64,000 nt of DNA from Achromobacter kerstersii (GTDB taxonomy: Bacteria; Pseudomonadota; Gammaproteobacteria; Burkholderiales; Burkholderiaceae_B). The translations under genes and the position numbers were made by a program. The DNA is taken from assembly GCF_902859595.1 (NCBI RefSeq), contig NZ_CADIJQ010000001.1, forward strand, positions 930,001 to 994,000, in the 5' to 3' direction. Of this stretch, positions 17,774 through 25,944 are shown one piece after another. A model generated the notes under the pieces. That model had not been told where the DNA came from. It saw nothing but the letters and a program-made list of their open reading frames with translations, and did no database searches. Position 1 is the first letter of the stretch. Each line of letters starts with the position of its first letter.

Positions 17774-18748
17774 TCACGCCGCCTTGCGAGACTTCGCCGC
17801 GGTTTTCTGGGCGGGCGCTTTCTTTGCGGCTGTCTTTATGTCAGCTGCCTTTATTTCGGGTGTCTTTTTTGCAGCTGTCTTTTTTGCGGCCGTTTTGCCA
17901 GAGGCCGCCTTCTTCGCCGCCGGCGCCTTCTTGGCCGCGGGCGCCGTCTTCTTGCCGCCCTTCAAGCTGCGTTGCAGCAACTCGGTCAGGTCGATGACGT
18001 TGTCCGCATAGGCCGGCGATTCTTCCTGCGGTTCCAACACCGTCTCGGTCTTGCCCGCTTTCACCTTCTTCTCAACCAGCCCCATCACGGCGGCCTTGAA
18101 CTCATCCTTGTATTCCGTCGGGTCCCACTTGCCGGACATGTCATCCACCAACATCTTGGCCATCTTCAGTTCGCTGGCGCTGGGGGTCATGCCTTTGGCG
18201 CCGGACTTGGGCAGCTCCAGATCATCCATCGATTTGACGTCGTCGCCCCAGCGCATCAGGTTCAGCACCAGCGCATCGCCCGACGGAATCAGCGCGGCCA
18301 GGTGCTGCTTGGTCTGGATCACGACCTTGGCGATGCCGATTTTGCCGGTCTTGGCGAGCGTGTCGCGCAGCAAGGCATACACCTTCTGCCCTTTATTGAT
18401 GGGCGCGACGTAGTACGGCCGTTCCAGATACACGAACGGCACGTCCGCCATGTCCACGAACTGTTGAATTTCAATGGTTTGCGTGGTGCGCGGGTAGGCG
18501 TCGGCAATCTCTTCCGGGGAAATGATGACGTACTGGCCGTCTTCGTATTCCACGCCCTTGACGATGTTGTCGCGGTCGATTTCCTTGCCGGTGCGCTTGT
18601 TGATGCGCTTGTAGCCCACCGGGTCCATCGAGCGCTTGTCCAGCCAGTCGAAGTCCACGCCGGACTCGGTGGTCGCCGTGTGCAGGCCGACCGGTATGTG
18701 GACCAGGCCAAACGAAATGGCCCCTTTCCAGATGGTTCTTGTTGCCAT
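17774..18748 (-). CDS. ku: Ku homodimeric DNA end-binding protein
   Basis: Bacterial Ku (324 residues) binds double-strand break ends and recruits LigD. The N-terminal core starts with the family signature ATRTIWKGAISFGLVHIPVG and continues through LTELLQRSL at about residue 258. The last 60 or so residues are an Ala/Lys-rich tail (KKTAAKKT-type repeats), the extended basic C-terminus known to tune DNA binding. It is transcribed with ligD. The 87 bp upstream (18749-18835) must hold the promoter. Confidence 0.96.
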   Translation of the reverse strand: MATRTIWKGAISFGLVHIPVGLHTATTESGVDFDWLDKRSMDPVGYKRINKRTGKEIDRDNIVKGVEYEDGQYVIISPEEIADAYPRTTQTIEIQQFVDMADVPFVYLERPYYVAPINKGQKVYALLRDTLAKTGKIGIAKVVIQTKQHLAALIPSGDALVLNLMRWGDDVKSMDDLELPKSGAKGMTPSASELKMAKMLVDDMSGKWDPTEYKDEFKAAVMGLVEKKVKAGKTETVLEPQEESPAYADNVIDLTELLQRSLKGGKKTAPAAKKAPAAKKAASGKTAAKKTAAKKTPEIKAADIKTAAKKAPAQKTAAKSRKAA

Positions 18749-18835
18749 GATCAGCTCCTCTTATTAGAGAGTGATCAGCAAATAGTATTCCTGCGCGGGG
18801 TCGGTGCGGGCGGCTAGGGGCCGGTCTGCGGGCGG

Positions 18836-20101
18836 CTAGCCGGCGGTCTGCGGGCGCCCTGCCCGCTTGATGGCCCGCCGTCGCCACCACAGCCAGGCGC
18901 CACTGATGCCCAGCCCGCCCAGCGCCAGTCCACCGATTGCCACCGCCGTTTCCAGCGCGACCCCACCTAATTCACCCGTATGCAGCGGATAGATCACCGC
19001 CGTGGCGCGGGCGCCCGGGTCCAGCTCGTTCCAGCGATGTACCGCCAACACTTGCGCCGTGCGAGGGTCGATCCAGACCGAGGTCATGCCATTGGGATGC
19101 GGATCATCGGCCAGCATCATCCGGAATCGGGTGGGCGCGTTGGCATGAGGCGGCACGACGATATAGCCGATGGGCGGCGCGTCGGGGAATTGCGCAACGG
19201 CGCGGGCCGCCAACTGATCCAGCGTCCAGGGGGAACCGCCGGCCGGTTCGCCAGCCAGGGGCGGCAGCTTGGGCGCCTTGACGGGGGTTGCGCCGCTTAG
19301 CCAGGTGACGGCCGCGCCCAGCGGCCGCCAGGCCATGTAAGTGCCGGTTGCCACCGACACCGCAATGAGCAGGCCCAATGTGGCGCCACCAACGCGATGC
19401 AGATCAAACAGCGACCGCAGCAAGCCCCGGTTCAACGCAATATTCCAGCCCTTTGCCCAATGACGCGGCCACCACAGGATCAGGCCCGTGATCAGCAGGA
19501 AGAGATAGGCCAGCGCCACCCACGCCAGAATGGCTTTGCCCGTGCCGTCCAGGTACAGCGCGCTGTGCAGCTTGAACAGCACGTTCGCCGCGCCCTCGGC
19601 GTCACCGCGCCGGCCCTGCTCGGCTCCCGTGGCGGGGTCCAGGTACAGCGTGCCGCGCCACGAACCGCGTACCCGCACTTGCAGCGTTTCGCCGGGGTTG
19701 CGGGCGGGCCGGAATACCAGGTTGGCGCCGTCGCCGAATTCTTTCCGGACGCGGCCCAACACGGTATCAAGGGCTACGGGGGCTTGCGCAGGCGCGATTG
19801 CAGATCGGACGTCGGACGAGGCTTCGGGCCGGACGTGGGACTGCGCTTCGTGCCGGACGTCGGACTGCGCCTCGGGGCGGACGTCGGACTGCGCCTCGGG
19901 GCGGATGTCGGACTGCGCTTCGGACCGGACGTCGGACTGCGCTTCGGGGCGGACTTCAAAGAGCTGCGGGTTCGCCCAGCGGTCCAGCGCCGGCGTCACC
20001 ACAAGCGCCGCGCCGGACAAGCCGGAGAAGATCAGCACCCAGCCGGCGCTAAGCGCCAGCCAGCGGTGCACCCGCAGCCACACGCCGCGCAGGCCCTTCA
20101 T
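18836..20101 (-). CDS. PepSY-domain inner-membrane protein (iron-uptake associated)
   Basis: A 421-residue PepSY-TM protein: first membrane helix at about 12-36 (HRWLALSAGWVLIFSGLSGA), a periplasmic segment, then further helices at about 155, 205 and near 380. Such proteins commonly accompany TonB-dependent siderophore receptors and are thought to act in ferric reduction or release. The ATG at 20101 gives the standard 'LRVHRWLAL' start; an upstream reading to 20233 would run back into the receptor gene. It lies 34 bp downstream of the receptor. Residues 50-98 are an unusual octapeptide repeat. Confidence 0.85.
   Translation of the reverse strand: MKGLRGVWLRVHRWLALSAGWVLIFSGLSGAALVVTPALDRWANPQLFEVRPEAQSDVRSEAQSDIRPEAQSDVRPEAQSDVRHEAQSHVRPEASSDVRSAIAPAQAPVALDTVLGRVRKEFGDGANLVFRPARNPGETLQVRVRGSWRGTLYLDPATGAEQGRRGDAEGAANVLFKLHSALYLDGTGKAILAWVALAYLFLLITGLILWWPRHWAKGWNIALNRGLLRSLFDLHRVGGATLGLLIAVSVATGTYMAWRPLGAAVTWLSGATPVKAPKLPPLAGEPAGGSPWTLDQLAARAVAQFPDAPPIGYIVVPPHANAPTRFRMMLADDPHPNGMTSVWIDPRTAQVLAVHRWNELDPGARATAVIYPLHTGELGGVALETAVAIGGLALGGLGISGAWLWWRRRAIKRAGRPQTAG
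19808..19954 (-). repeat. 24-bp tandem repeat inside the PepSY gene
   Basis: About six copies of a 24-nt unit encode the octapeptide (D)VRPEAQS with small variations (RSEAQS, IRPEAQS, RHEAQS). It sits in the periplasmic loop directly after the first membrane helix. The unit keeps the reading frame, so copy number can vary without inactivation. Confidence 0.85.
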
Positions 20102-20135
20102 AGGAAGGCCCCGCTTTCGATTGTGCGGGCGCGGT

Positions 20136-22454
20136 TCAGAATGCCACCGACGCTTGCAGGTAGACGGTGCGCGGCTGGCCCACGAACTTGCCGCCGTTGT
20201 TGTCGGTGGAGCGCGTGTAGTAGCGGCGGTCAAACAGGTTCTTGATGCCCACGGCCACCTTCATGTTGTTCATTTCCTTGCCAAAGTCGTAGCCCGCGCG
20301 CACCGCCACCGTCGCAAAGCCGGGGATGTCACCCAAGCGGCCGCTGGCGTCTTCCTCGGTAACGTAGCCCGCGCCCGCGTCCGGCGAACCGGGCGAATGT
20401 TGCTTGGATTGCGCGAAGACGTCGGCGTTGAACGTCCAGCGCTGCACCGCGTAGCGCGCACCAATGGAGGCGACCTGGCGCGAATACAGCGGCAGGTCGC
20501 GCCCTTCGAAAGCGCCTGCCTTGGCGATGGCTTGCGTGTAGGTGTAGGTGGCGTAGACGGACAGGCCGCGCAAGGCGTCGCTCAGGTCGCCCAGGTCGTA
20601 CCGCAAGGCGGATTCCAGGCCACGATGGCGCGTGGCGCCCAGGTCGGTCCACATGCCCTCGCCCACGATGGAGCGCGTCAGCTGCAATTCCTTGTCGAAA
20701 TCGATATTGAACAAGGTGAATTCGCCGCTCCAGGCCTCACCGGCAAAGTGCGTGCCGATTTCATAGGTCTTGGCCGTTTCCGGGTGCAAGCCTTCGGTGG
20801 TAGACGCCAACTGGCTGTACTGCTGCGGCCCGAATGACTTGCCGGCGTTGGCGAACAGCGACCATTTTTCATCCACGCGGTACAGCACCGACAAGGTTGG
20901 CAGCGTCACGCGCGAATCGATCGACGGCGACAAGGCGCTGGTGACCGCGCCCGTGGCGGTATTGAAGTTGGTGACGTTGTTGTACGTGCTGATGCTTTCA
21001 AAGCGCACGCCGGGGGTGATGGTCCATTTGCCGATGTCGATACGGTCGTCGATATAGAAGGCGTGGGCGGTGGTGCCGCCGTCGCTCGTCTGGTAGGTCG
21101 GCATCTTCAGGTCGAAAGCGTCGCCACCGGCCGCCGGGTTGTAGTACGCCGTGCGCCCCGCCACTTCCGAGCTGCTTTCCTTCAGGTAACGGTAGCCAAC
21201 GCTGATCTCCTGCACGAACGAACCCGAGTCAAACAGGCGCGAATAGCGCGGTTCAAACCCGAAATAGTGGTAGCTGCGGGGGGCTGAGGTCAGGCGGAAC
21301 TGGTTGGCCGTGGCGCCGGTTCCGGCTTGTTCGATGTCGCTGCCGCGATACGAGTCCACGTAATACGTCAGCACTTCGAAGTTGTTCACGCCGTCGTTAT
21401 GCGTGTACTTCAGTGACCCGTCCGTGCGGCGGCCGGTGAATTGGTCGTACTGGCGGGTGGATTGGAACGGGTCTTCTGAGTATTGCGCGGTGGTCAGGCC
21501 GCCCGGCATCCGGCCTTTGCCTTCGAAGTGGTGCAACGAGACGGCCACGTTGTCGGTCGACGAGAAGCGATAAGCGCCTTTCAGGATCACGTCGTCGATG
21601 TCGGTGGAATCGTTGCTGGACCGATAGCCGTCGCCGTGCGTGCCCGAATACAGCAGCGCGCCGCCCAGGCCTTGGTCAGTGGTGCCGCCCAGGAACAGGC
21701 TGGGCGTGGTCTTGACGTTGCCGCCGTGGCTATAGATTTCGCTGCCTACGTTCAGGCTGGTCGTGAAGTCCGTCGGAATCTGGCGCGTCACAAAGTTGAT
21801 GATGCCGCCCACGTTCTGCGGGCCGTAACGCACGGAGCCCGCGCCACGCACTACGTCTACCGACTCCAGGTTGCCCAGCGACACCGGCGCCAGCGACAAC
21901 TGCGGCTGGCCGTAAGGCGCATAGGCCATCGGCACGCCGTCCATCAAGATGGTGGACCGGGGCGACAGGCGCGACGTCAGGCCACGCACGCCCACGTTCA
22001 GCGACACGTCACTGCCGCCGGTGCCGTTGCTGTCTTGCACCTGCACGCCCGGAATCTGGCGCAGCACGTCACGCACATTGCTGGACCCACTTTCCACGAT
22101 CTGCTGCTGCTCGACGACCGTGCGGGCGCCGGGATGCGACAACACCTTTTCTTCGGTGGGCGTGCCAAGCCAGTCGCCCGTTACGGTGACGGCGGCCAAC
22201 TCCCCTGCTTCGCCGGCGGCGGCTGCTGTGGCCGCTGTGGCCGCTGTGGCCGCTGTGGCCGCTGTGGCCGCTGTGGCCGCTGTGGCCGCTGTGGCCGGTA
22301 CGGTAGCAGATGCTGTAGCAGATGCTGTAGCAGGCCCCGGGGCCGTCTGCGCCTGAGCCAAACCGGACAGACCAGCCAAGGCGGCGGCAATCGCCGCGGC
22401 GCGGCGGTTCAGCGGGAACGATGCCCGCGCTTGCTTAAGGTTGGCCTTCGCCAT
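20136..22454 (-). CDS. FecA-like TonB-dependent ferric-siderophore receptor
   Basis: A 772-residue outer-membrane receptor: signal peptide ending near LAQAQ (residue 36), plug domain (about 90-215; RDVLRQIPGVQVQD and VDVVRGAGSVRYGPQNVGG), and a 22-strand barrel ending in the terminal Phe of QASVAF. The plug and barrel sequence closely resemble FecA of E. coli (GPQNVGG..NFVTR, KIDIG/RIDIGKWTITPG), suggesting ferric citrate or a related carboxylate chelate. The FecA-type signalling domain is absent, replaced by an Ala/Thr repeat. No fecI/fecR is nearby. It is co-transcribed with the PepSY gene. Confidence 0.92.
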   Translation of the reverse strand: MAKANLKQARASFPLNRRAAAIAAALAGLSGLAQAQTAPGPATASATASATVPATAATAATAATAATAATAATAATAAAAGEAGELAAVTVTGDWLGTPTEEKVLSHPGARTVVEQQQIVESGSSNVRDVLRQIPGVQVQDSNGTGGSDVSLNVGVRGLTSRLSPRSTILMDGVPMAYAPYGQPQLSLAPVSLGNLESVDVVRGAGSVRYGPQNVGGIINFVTRQIPTDFTTSLNVGSEIYSHGGNVKTTPSLFLGGTTDQGLGGALLYSGTHGDGYRSSNDSTDIDDVILKGAYRFSSTDNVAVSLHHFEGKGRMPGGLTTAQYSEDPFQSTRQYDQFTGRRTDGSLKYTHNDGVNNFEVLTYYVDSYRGSDIEQAGTGATANQFRLTSAPRSYHYFGFEPRYSRLFDSGSFVQEISVGYRYLKESSSEVAGRTAYYNPAAGGDAFDLKMPTYQTSDGGTTAHAFYIDDRIDIGKWTITPGVRFESISTYNNVTNFNTATGAVTSALSPSIDSRVTLPTLSVLYRVDEKWSLFANAGKSFGPQQYSQLASTTEGLHPETAKTYEIGTHFAGEAWSGEFTLFNIDFDKELQLTRSIVGEGMWTDLGATRHRGLESALRYDLGDLSDALRGLSVYATYTYTQAIAKAGAFEGRDLPLYSRQVASIGARYAVQRWTFNADVFAQSKQHSPGSPDAGAGYVTEEDASGRLGDIPGFATVAVRAGYDFGKEMNNMKVAVGIKNLFDRRYYTRSTDNNGGKFVGQPRTVYLQASVAF
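22225..22296 (-). repeat. Eight perfect 9-bp repeats in the receptor N-terminus
   Basis: GCTGTGGCC (plus strand) occurs eight times head-to-tail without a mismatch, encoding (ATA)n between the signal peptide and the plug. A related 12-bp GATGCTGTAGCA doublet follows at about 22311-22334. Perfect identity suggests recent or ongoing slippage. Confidence 0.9.
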
Positions 22455-22758
22455 CTTGCTCTTCTCCAGACGCCTGCTGAGACGTCACCACAGGTAGCGG
22501 TCATCCTCAGTGCGACAGGAGGCAGCAAGAGTCAATGACACGACAGCCGGACACCCAGCGTCCGACTCCGGGCGGGAGTATAAATAGGATCTATTTGCAA
22601 GTAAATAGGCGCCAAAATGGTTGCCACGTTAAGCGAAATTGGCGCCTGGCTTGGGTTTCCGCCGAATGCAGAGGCAGCTAACGGGGCAGTTTAGGCTCCA
22701 ACGTCGGAGCAACCTCGTGGCAACTTTTGGGGCAACTTTTGGGGCAACTGCAGGCGAA
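22455..22758. other. Intergenic region upstream of the TonB receptor
   Basis: These 304 bp hold the receptor's promoter and leader and the 3' flank of the minus-strand gene at 22759. An inverted repeat lies at 22582-22596 (listed separately). Near 22690-22750 there are a hairpin GCTCC-AACGTC-GGAGC and a duplicated TTTTGGGGCAAC just downstream of the 22759 gene. No coding sequence was recognised, and no cobalamin-riboswitch core. Confidence 0.5.
22582..22608 (-). promoter_or_regulatory. Candidate operator upstream of the TonB receptor
   Basis: AAATAG (22582-22587), GAT, CTATTT (22591-22596) form a perfect 6-bp inverted repeat, and AAATAG recurs at 22603-22608, 21 bp (two turns) after the first. 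It is an AT-rich island in a GC-rich promoter, about 130 bp before the receptor start. A diverged Fur-type site is possible given the iron context, but it is not a close match to the 19-bp Fur box. Confidence 0.4.
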
Positions 22759-23208
22759 CTACGGCTTTAATTCGCGCGGCAAGGTCTTGCCCGCGTCGTC
22801 ATCGCCGTAGACCAAACCGGGCAACGGCGACCTTCCCTTCCCCGCCTGTTCCCACAGCACTTCGATCCAGTCCGCTGCCGTATCCGCAATGGCGTCATGC
22901 ACGGCAAAGCCGGTGCTGTCGGGGGCGAACTGCGGCACCGCCGGGCTAAGGCCCTTGCTGGTGTGGCGGACGTCGAACAAGGTTCGGTGGGCGTCCACCG
23001 CCTTGTTCAGCACATACAAGTCGGGGCCGTCCAGGCTGATGACGACCGAGAACGTGCCCTCGCCGTCCTGGTCGGGGAATATGCCAAATTGAATTTCGCG
23101 GGCTTTTTCCGGCAAGGCGGCAATTAGCGCAGCCAGTTTTTCTTGGGCGCGGCCGGTGTGCTGGTCCAGCACGCGGCGCAGTGCGATTTGGTAGTCGTGT
23201 TGATTCAT
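22759..23208 (-). CDS. Hypothetical cytoplasmic protein (149 aa)
   Basis: I do not recognise the family with confidence. The protein has no signal peptide or membrane segment; the sequence alternates helix-forming (HTGRAQEKLAALIAALP) and beta-forming stretches (IQFGIFPDQDGEGTFSVVIS) and ends in a charged tail. Codon use matches neighbours and the ORF is antisense-free at both ends, supporting a real gene. It is monocistronic: the receptor lies downstream beyond 300 bp, and the divergent permease starts 288 bp upstream. Confidence 0.75.
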   Translation of the reverse strand: MNQHDYQIALRRVLDQHTGRAQEKLAALIAALPEKAREIQFGIFPDQDGEGTFSVVISLDGPDLYVLNKAVDAHRTLFDVRHTSKGLSPAVPQFAPDSTGFAVHDAIADTAADWIEVLWEQAGKGRSPLPGLVYGDDDAGKTLPRELKP

Positions 23209-23371
23209 CTGGAAATTTTACGGGTGGAGATGGCTAAAAAATACTTCATAAAGCACTTTAACTACATCACTTTAGGTGCAGGACGTTTTATAAGCTAAAT
23301 CAAGACTTTGCATTGCATTTGTGAAGTCATTTATAGATGCTGCGCGCAATGATCGTTCGATAGTTTTGGAC

Positions 23372-23403
23372 TTTCCCGGGAAAACCCGCAGAAACTTTTC
23401 TGC
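23372..23403. promoter_or_regulatory. Palindrome and hairpin upstream of the permease gene
   Basis: A perfect 12-bp palindrome TTTCCCGGGAAA (23372-23383) is followed by a hairpin GCAGAA-ACTT-TTCTGC (23388-23403) and a T-rich stretch. They lie about 100 bp before the permease start, so they could be an operator and an attenuator-like hairpin. The remaining 23209-23371 is AT-rich with no recognised gene. Confidence 0.35.
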
Positions 23404-23496
23404 TTTCGTTCGGGTCGCTAATGATTCAGGTTAATGTCAGGCGCCTTCTCCGGCACGCGCCGCGCCTGTGTCCCGCCGCCTATCCGAGAGCCTCCG

Positions 23497-24861
23497 ATGA
23501 CTACCTCCTCCTCGCCCGCCGCCCACACCGAGGTGGAGGACCCGCGCGCCGGTTTGTCAGTGATGGACGCGATCGTGGTCTTGGTGGGCGTGGTGATCGG
23601 CATCGGCATTTTTGGCTTCCCGCCGCTTGTGGCGCAGCATGCCGGCTCAGAAGCCATGTACATCGGCTTGTGGTGCGCCGGCGGCCTGGTGATGTTGGTG
23701 GGCGCGCTGTGCTACGCCGAATTGGGCTCGGCGTACCCCGGCGCAGGTGGCGAATATCTGTATTTGACTCGGGCCTGGGGCTCACGCGTGGGGTTGATGT
23801 TCGCCTGGGCGCGGTGCACGGTCATCCAGACTGGCGCCATCGCCGTTGTCGCCTATATCTATGGCGATTACGCCCAGCGCTTGATGCCGTTGGGGGCGCA
23901 CGGCCCGGCGCTGCATGCCGCGATTTCCGTGGTCGCCCTGACGGCGCTGAACGTGATCGGCACGAAACACTCCAAGCGGCTGCAATGGGTATTTACGGTG
24001 CTGACGCTGCTGGCGCTGGGCGCCGTGTTGATCGCCAGCCTGTCCACCACCACCACCGACAGCACAGCCTTGGACGCCGCGCCCGCCGCGCTTACCGGCA
24101 ACCCCGCGGGCTTGATGGGCATGGGCATGGTGTTTGTGTTGCTGACCTACGGCGGCTGGAACGAAGCGGCCTACCTTAGCGGCGAACTGCGCAATCCGGG
24201 GCGCAACATGAGCCGCGTGCTGCTCATCGGCACGGTCGTTGTGACGGGTGCGTATGTCCTGACCAATCTGGCGTTGCTGGAGATTTTCGGCCTGCAAGGC
24301 CTGCGTGACACGCCGGCGCTGGGCGCAGACGTCATGCAATTGGCCGCCGGACCCTATGCCGCCGCCTTGCTCAGTTTGATGATCTGCGCGACGGCGTTAA
24401 GCACCATCAACGGCACCATCATCACCGGGGCGCGGGTGTATTACGCGCTGGGGCGCGACGTGCCGCGGCTGCGGGGATTGTCTGGCTGGAGCGCACGCAA
24501 TGCAACGCCGGTTGCGGCGCTGTTGGCGCAAGGCGCGATCACGCTGGCGCTTGTGGCGCTGGGCGCCTTCAGCCAGAACAGCGTGCAGACCATGGTGGCG
24601 TATACCGCGCCCGTCTTCTGGATCTTCATGCTGCTGGTCGCGGCGTCGGTCTGGCGCTTGCGCCAGATAGACCCGGATCGCGCCCGGCCGTTTCGCGTGC
24701 CGTTGTATCCGCTGCCCCCGCTGCTGCTGGCCCTGACGTGCGCCGGGCTGGTCTATTCCAGCGCCGTGTATGCGGGCGCTGGCGCCTTGATCGGGCTGGC
24801 CGTGCTGGCGGCTGGCGTCCCCATGTTGCGATTGCTCAAGCCTGCCCGGCTGCCGGGCTAA
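23497..24861 (+). CDS. APC-superfamily amino-acid permease
   Basis: A 454-residue inner-membrane transporter with about twelve hydrophobic segments. The family hallmark VVIGIGIFGFPPLVAQHAGS near residue 30 corresponds to the unwound TM1 substrate site, and AYPGAGGEYLYLTRAWG follows. The substrate (an amino acid or polyamine) cannot be read from sequence. The ATG at 23497 has a GAGAG upstream; a longer start at 23434 would add a non-conserved Arg/Pro tail. The methyltransferase gene follows after 18 bp, suggesting an operon. Confidence 0.9.
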   Translation: MTTSSSPAAHTEVEDPRAGLSVMDAIVVLVGVVIGIGIFGFPPLVAQHAGSEAMYIGLWCAGGLVMLVGALCYAELGSAYPGAGGEYLYLTRAWGSRVGLMFAWARCTVIQTGAIAVVAYIYGDYAQRLMPLGAHGPALHAAISVVALTALNVIGTKHSKRLQWVFTVLTLLALGAVLIASLSTTTTDSTALDAAPAALTGNPAGLMGMGMVFVLLTYGGWNEAAYLSGELRNPGRNMSRVLLIGTVVVTGAYVLTNLALLEIFGLQGLRDTPALGADVMQLAAGPYAAALLSLMICATALSTINGTIITGARVYYALGRDVPRLRGLSGWSARNATPVAALLAQGAITLALVALGAFSQNSVQTMVAYTAPVFWIFMLLVAASVWRLRQIDPDRARPFRVPLYPLPPLLLALTCAGLVYSSAVYAGAGALIGLAVLAAGVPMLRLLKPARLPG

Positions 24862-24879
24862 CCCAAGGAACCTTCCATC

Positions 24880-25794
24880 ATGAAACCTTCGACTCTGCCT
24901 CCCTACTCCGCCCGCCCGCCCGTTGCCGGTGTCCAGCGCGCTACGCAGACGCGCACACGCATGATGATGGTGGCCACCGCCATGGCGCTGTCGCTGGCGT
25001 TCGTGGCCGCCGCCAACGCCCAGCCGGCGGCCAAGACAGAGGCTAGGACAGTCACTACGACAGACGCCAAAGCGTCCGGCGACTACGTGCCCGACGTGGG
25101 CCAGGATGGCAAAGACGTCATCTGGGTGCCCACGCCGCAAACGCTCGTGGACAAGATGCTGGACATGGCCAAAGTCACGCCGCAAGACCGGCTGATGGAC
25201 CTGGGCTCGGGCGACGGCCGCACCGTCATCACCGCCGCGCAGCGCGGGCTGACCGCGCAAGGCATTGAATACAACCCGGATTTGGTTGAGCTGTCGCGCC
25301 GCAACGCGCAACGCGCGGGCGTGGCCGACCGGGCCACCTTCGTGGCGGCCGACCTGTTCAAGACGGATTTGTCCAAGGCCGACGTGATCACCATGTTCCT
25401 GCTGTCAACCATCAACGAGAAGCTGCGCCCCACCCTGCTTCAGTTGCCGCCCGGCACCCGCGTGGTGTCAAACACGTTCCGCATGGGCGATTGGGAGCCG
25501 GACGCGGCCGAGACCGTCACGAAGGAGTGCTCCACCTATTGCACGGCGCTGCTGTGGATCGTGCCGGCCAAGGTCGACGGAAAGTGGGAGGTCGATGGTC
25601 AGACGCTGCATCTGACCCAGCACTACCAGATGCTGTCGGGCAAGCTGGGTTCGGCGGATATCTCCGACGCGCGCCTGGACGGCAAAGCGATTTCGTTCGT
25701 GGCCAACGGCGTGCGCTACACGGGCGAGGTCAATGGCAAGACCATGAGCGGCAGCGCCGCCGGCAAGGGAAGCTGGACGGCCAAGCGGATATAG
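24880..25794 (+). CDS. SAM-dependent methyltransferase-fold protein with apparent signal peptide
   Basis: A 304-residue protein: a long basic n-region and hydrophobic core (residues 27-46, MMMVATAMALSLAFVAAANA) ending at ANA-QP, i.e. an apparent Sec signal; a class I Rossmann methyltransferase domain with motif I LMDLGSGDGRT (105-115) and IEYNPDLVELSRRNA after it; and a C-terminal beta-rich domain (about 230-304). The enzyme's substrate is unknown. Export is paradoxical because S-adenosylmethionine is cytoplasmic; the hydrophobic stretch might instead anchor it facing inward. It is in an operon with the APC permease. Confidence 0.82.
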   Translation: MKPSTLPPYSARPPVAGVQRATQTRTRMMMVATAMALSLAFVAAANAQPAAKTEARTVTTTDAKASGDYVPDVGQDGKDVIWVPTPQTLVDKMLDMAKVTPQDRLMDLGSGDGRTVITAAQRGLTAQGIEYNPDLVELSRRNAQRAGVADRATFVAADLFKTDLSKADVITMFLLSTINEKLRPTLLQLPPGTRVVSNTFRMGDWEPDAAETVTKECSTYCTALLWIVPAKVDGKWEVDGQTLHLTQHYQMLSGKLGSADISDARLDGKAISFVANGVRYTGEVNGKTMSGSAAGKGSWTAKRI

Positions 25795-25826
25795 GAAATG
25801 GCGCGAGGCCAGGCCGCGGATTACGA

Positions 25827-25944
25827 GATGAAAGCTGGATGTGAACGCAGGCAGCGGCTGTGTAAGAGGTGAAAGCTGGCGGTGAACGCAGGCAGCGGCT
25901 GTGTAAGAGGTGAACACTGGCGCTGAACGCAGGCGGCGGCTTAG
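25827..25944. repeat. 41-bp tandem repeat between convergent genes
   Basis: Three units start at 25827, 25868 and 25909 (period exactly 41). Each has GGTGAAAGCTGG or a variant, then TGAACGCAGGCAGCGGCT. Units 1 and 2 are nearly identical; unit 3 diverges at its end and contains the stop codon of the minus-strand arsH gene (25941-25943). Confidence 0.9.

Noticed and set aside
22455..22600. Cobalamin riboswitch upstream of the TonB receptor
   Set aside because: No B12-box-like core or the expected conserved leader elements; the receptor resembles FecA rather than BtuB.
23230..23298. 22-codon ORF (MAKKYFIKHFNYITLG...) upstream of the permease
   Set aside because: The only GGTGGAG sequence abuts the ATG with no spacing, and the ORF is too short to support without conservation data.
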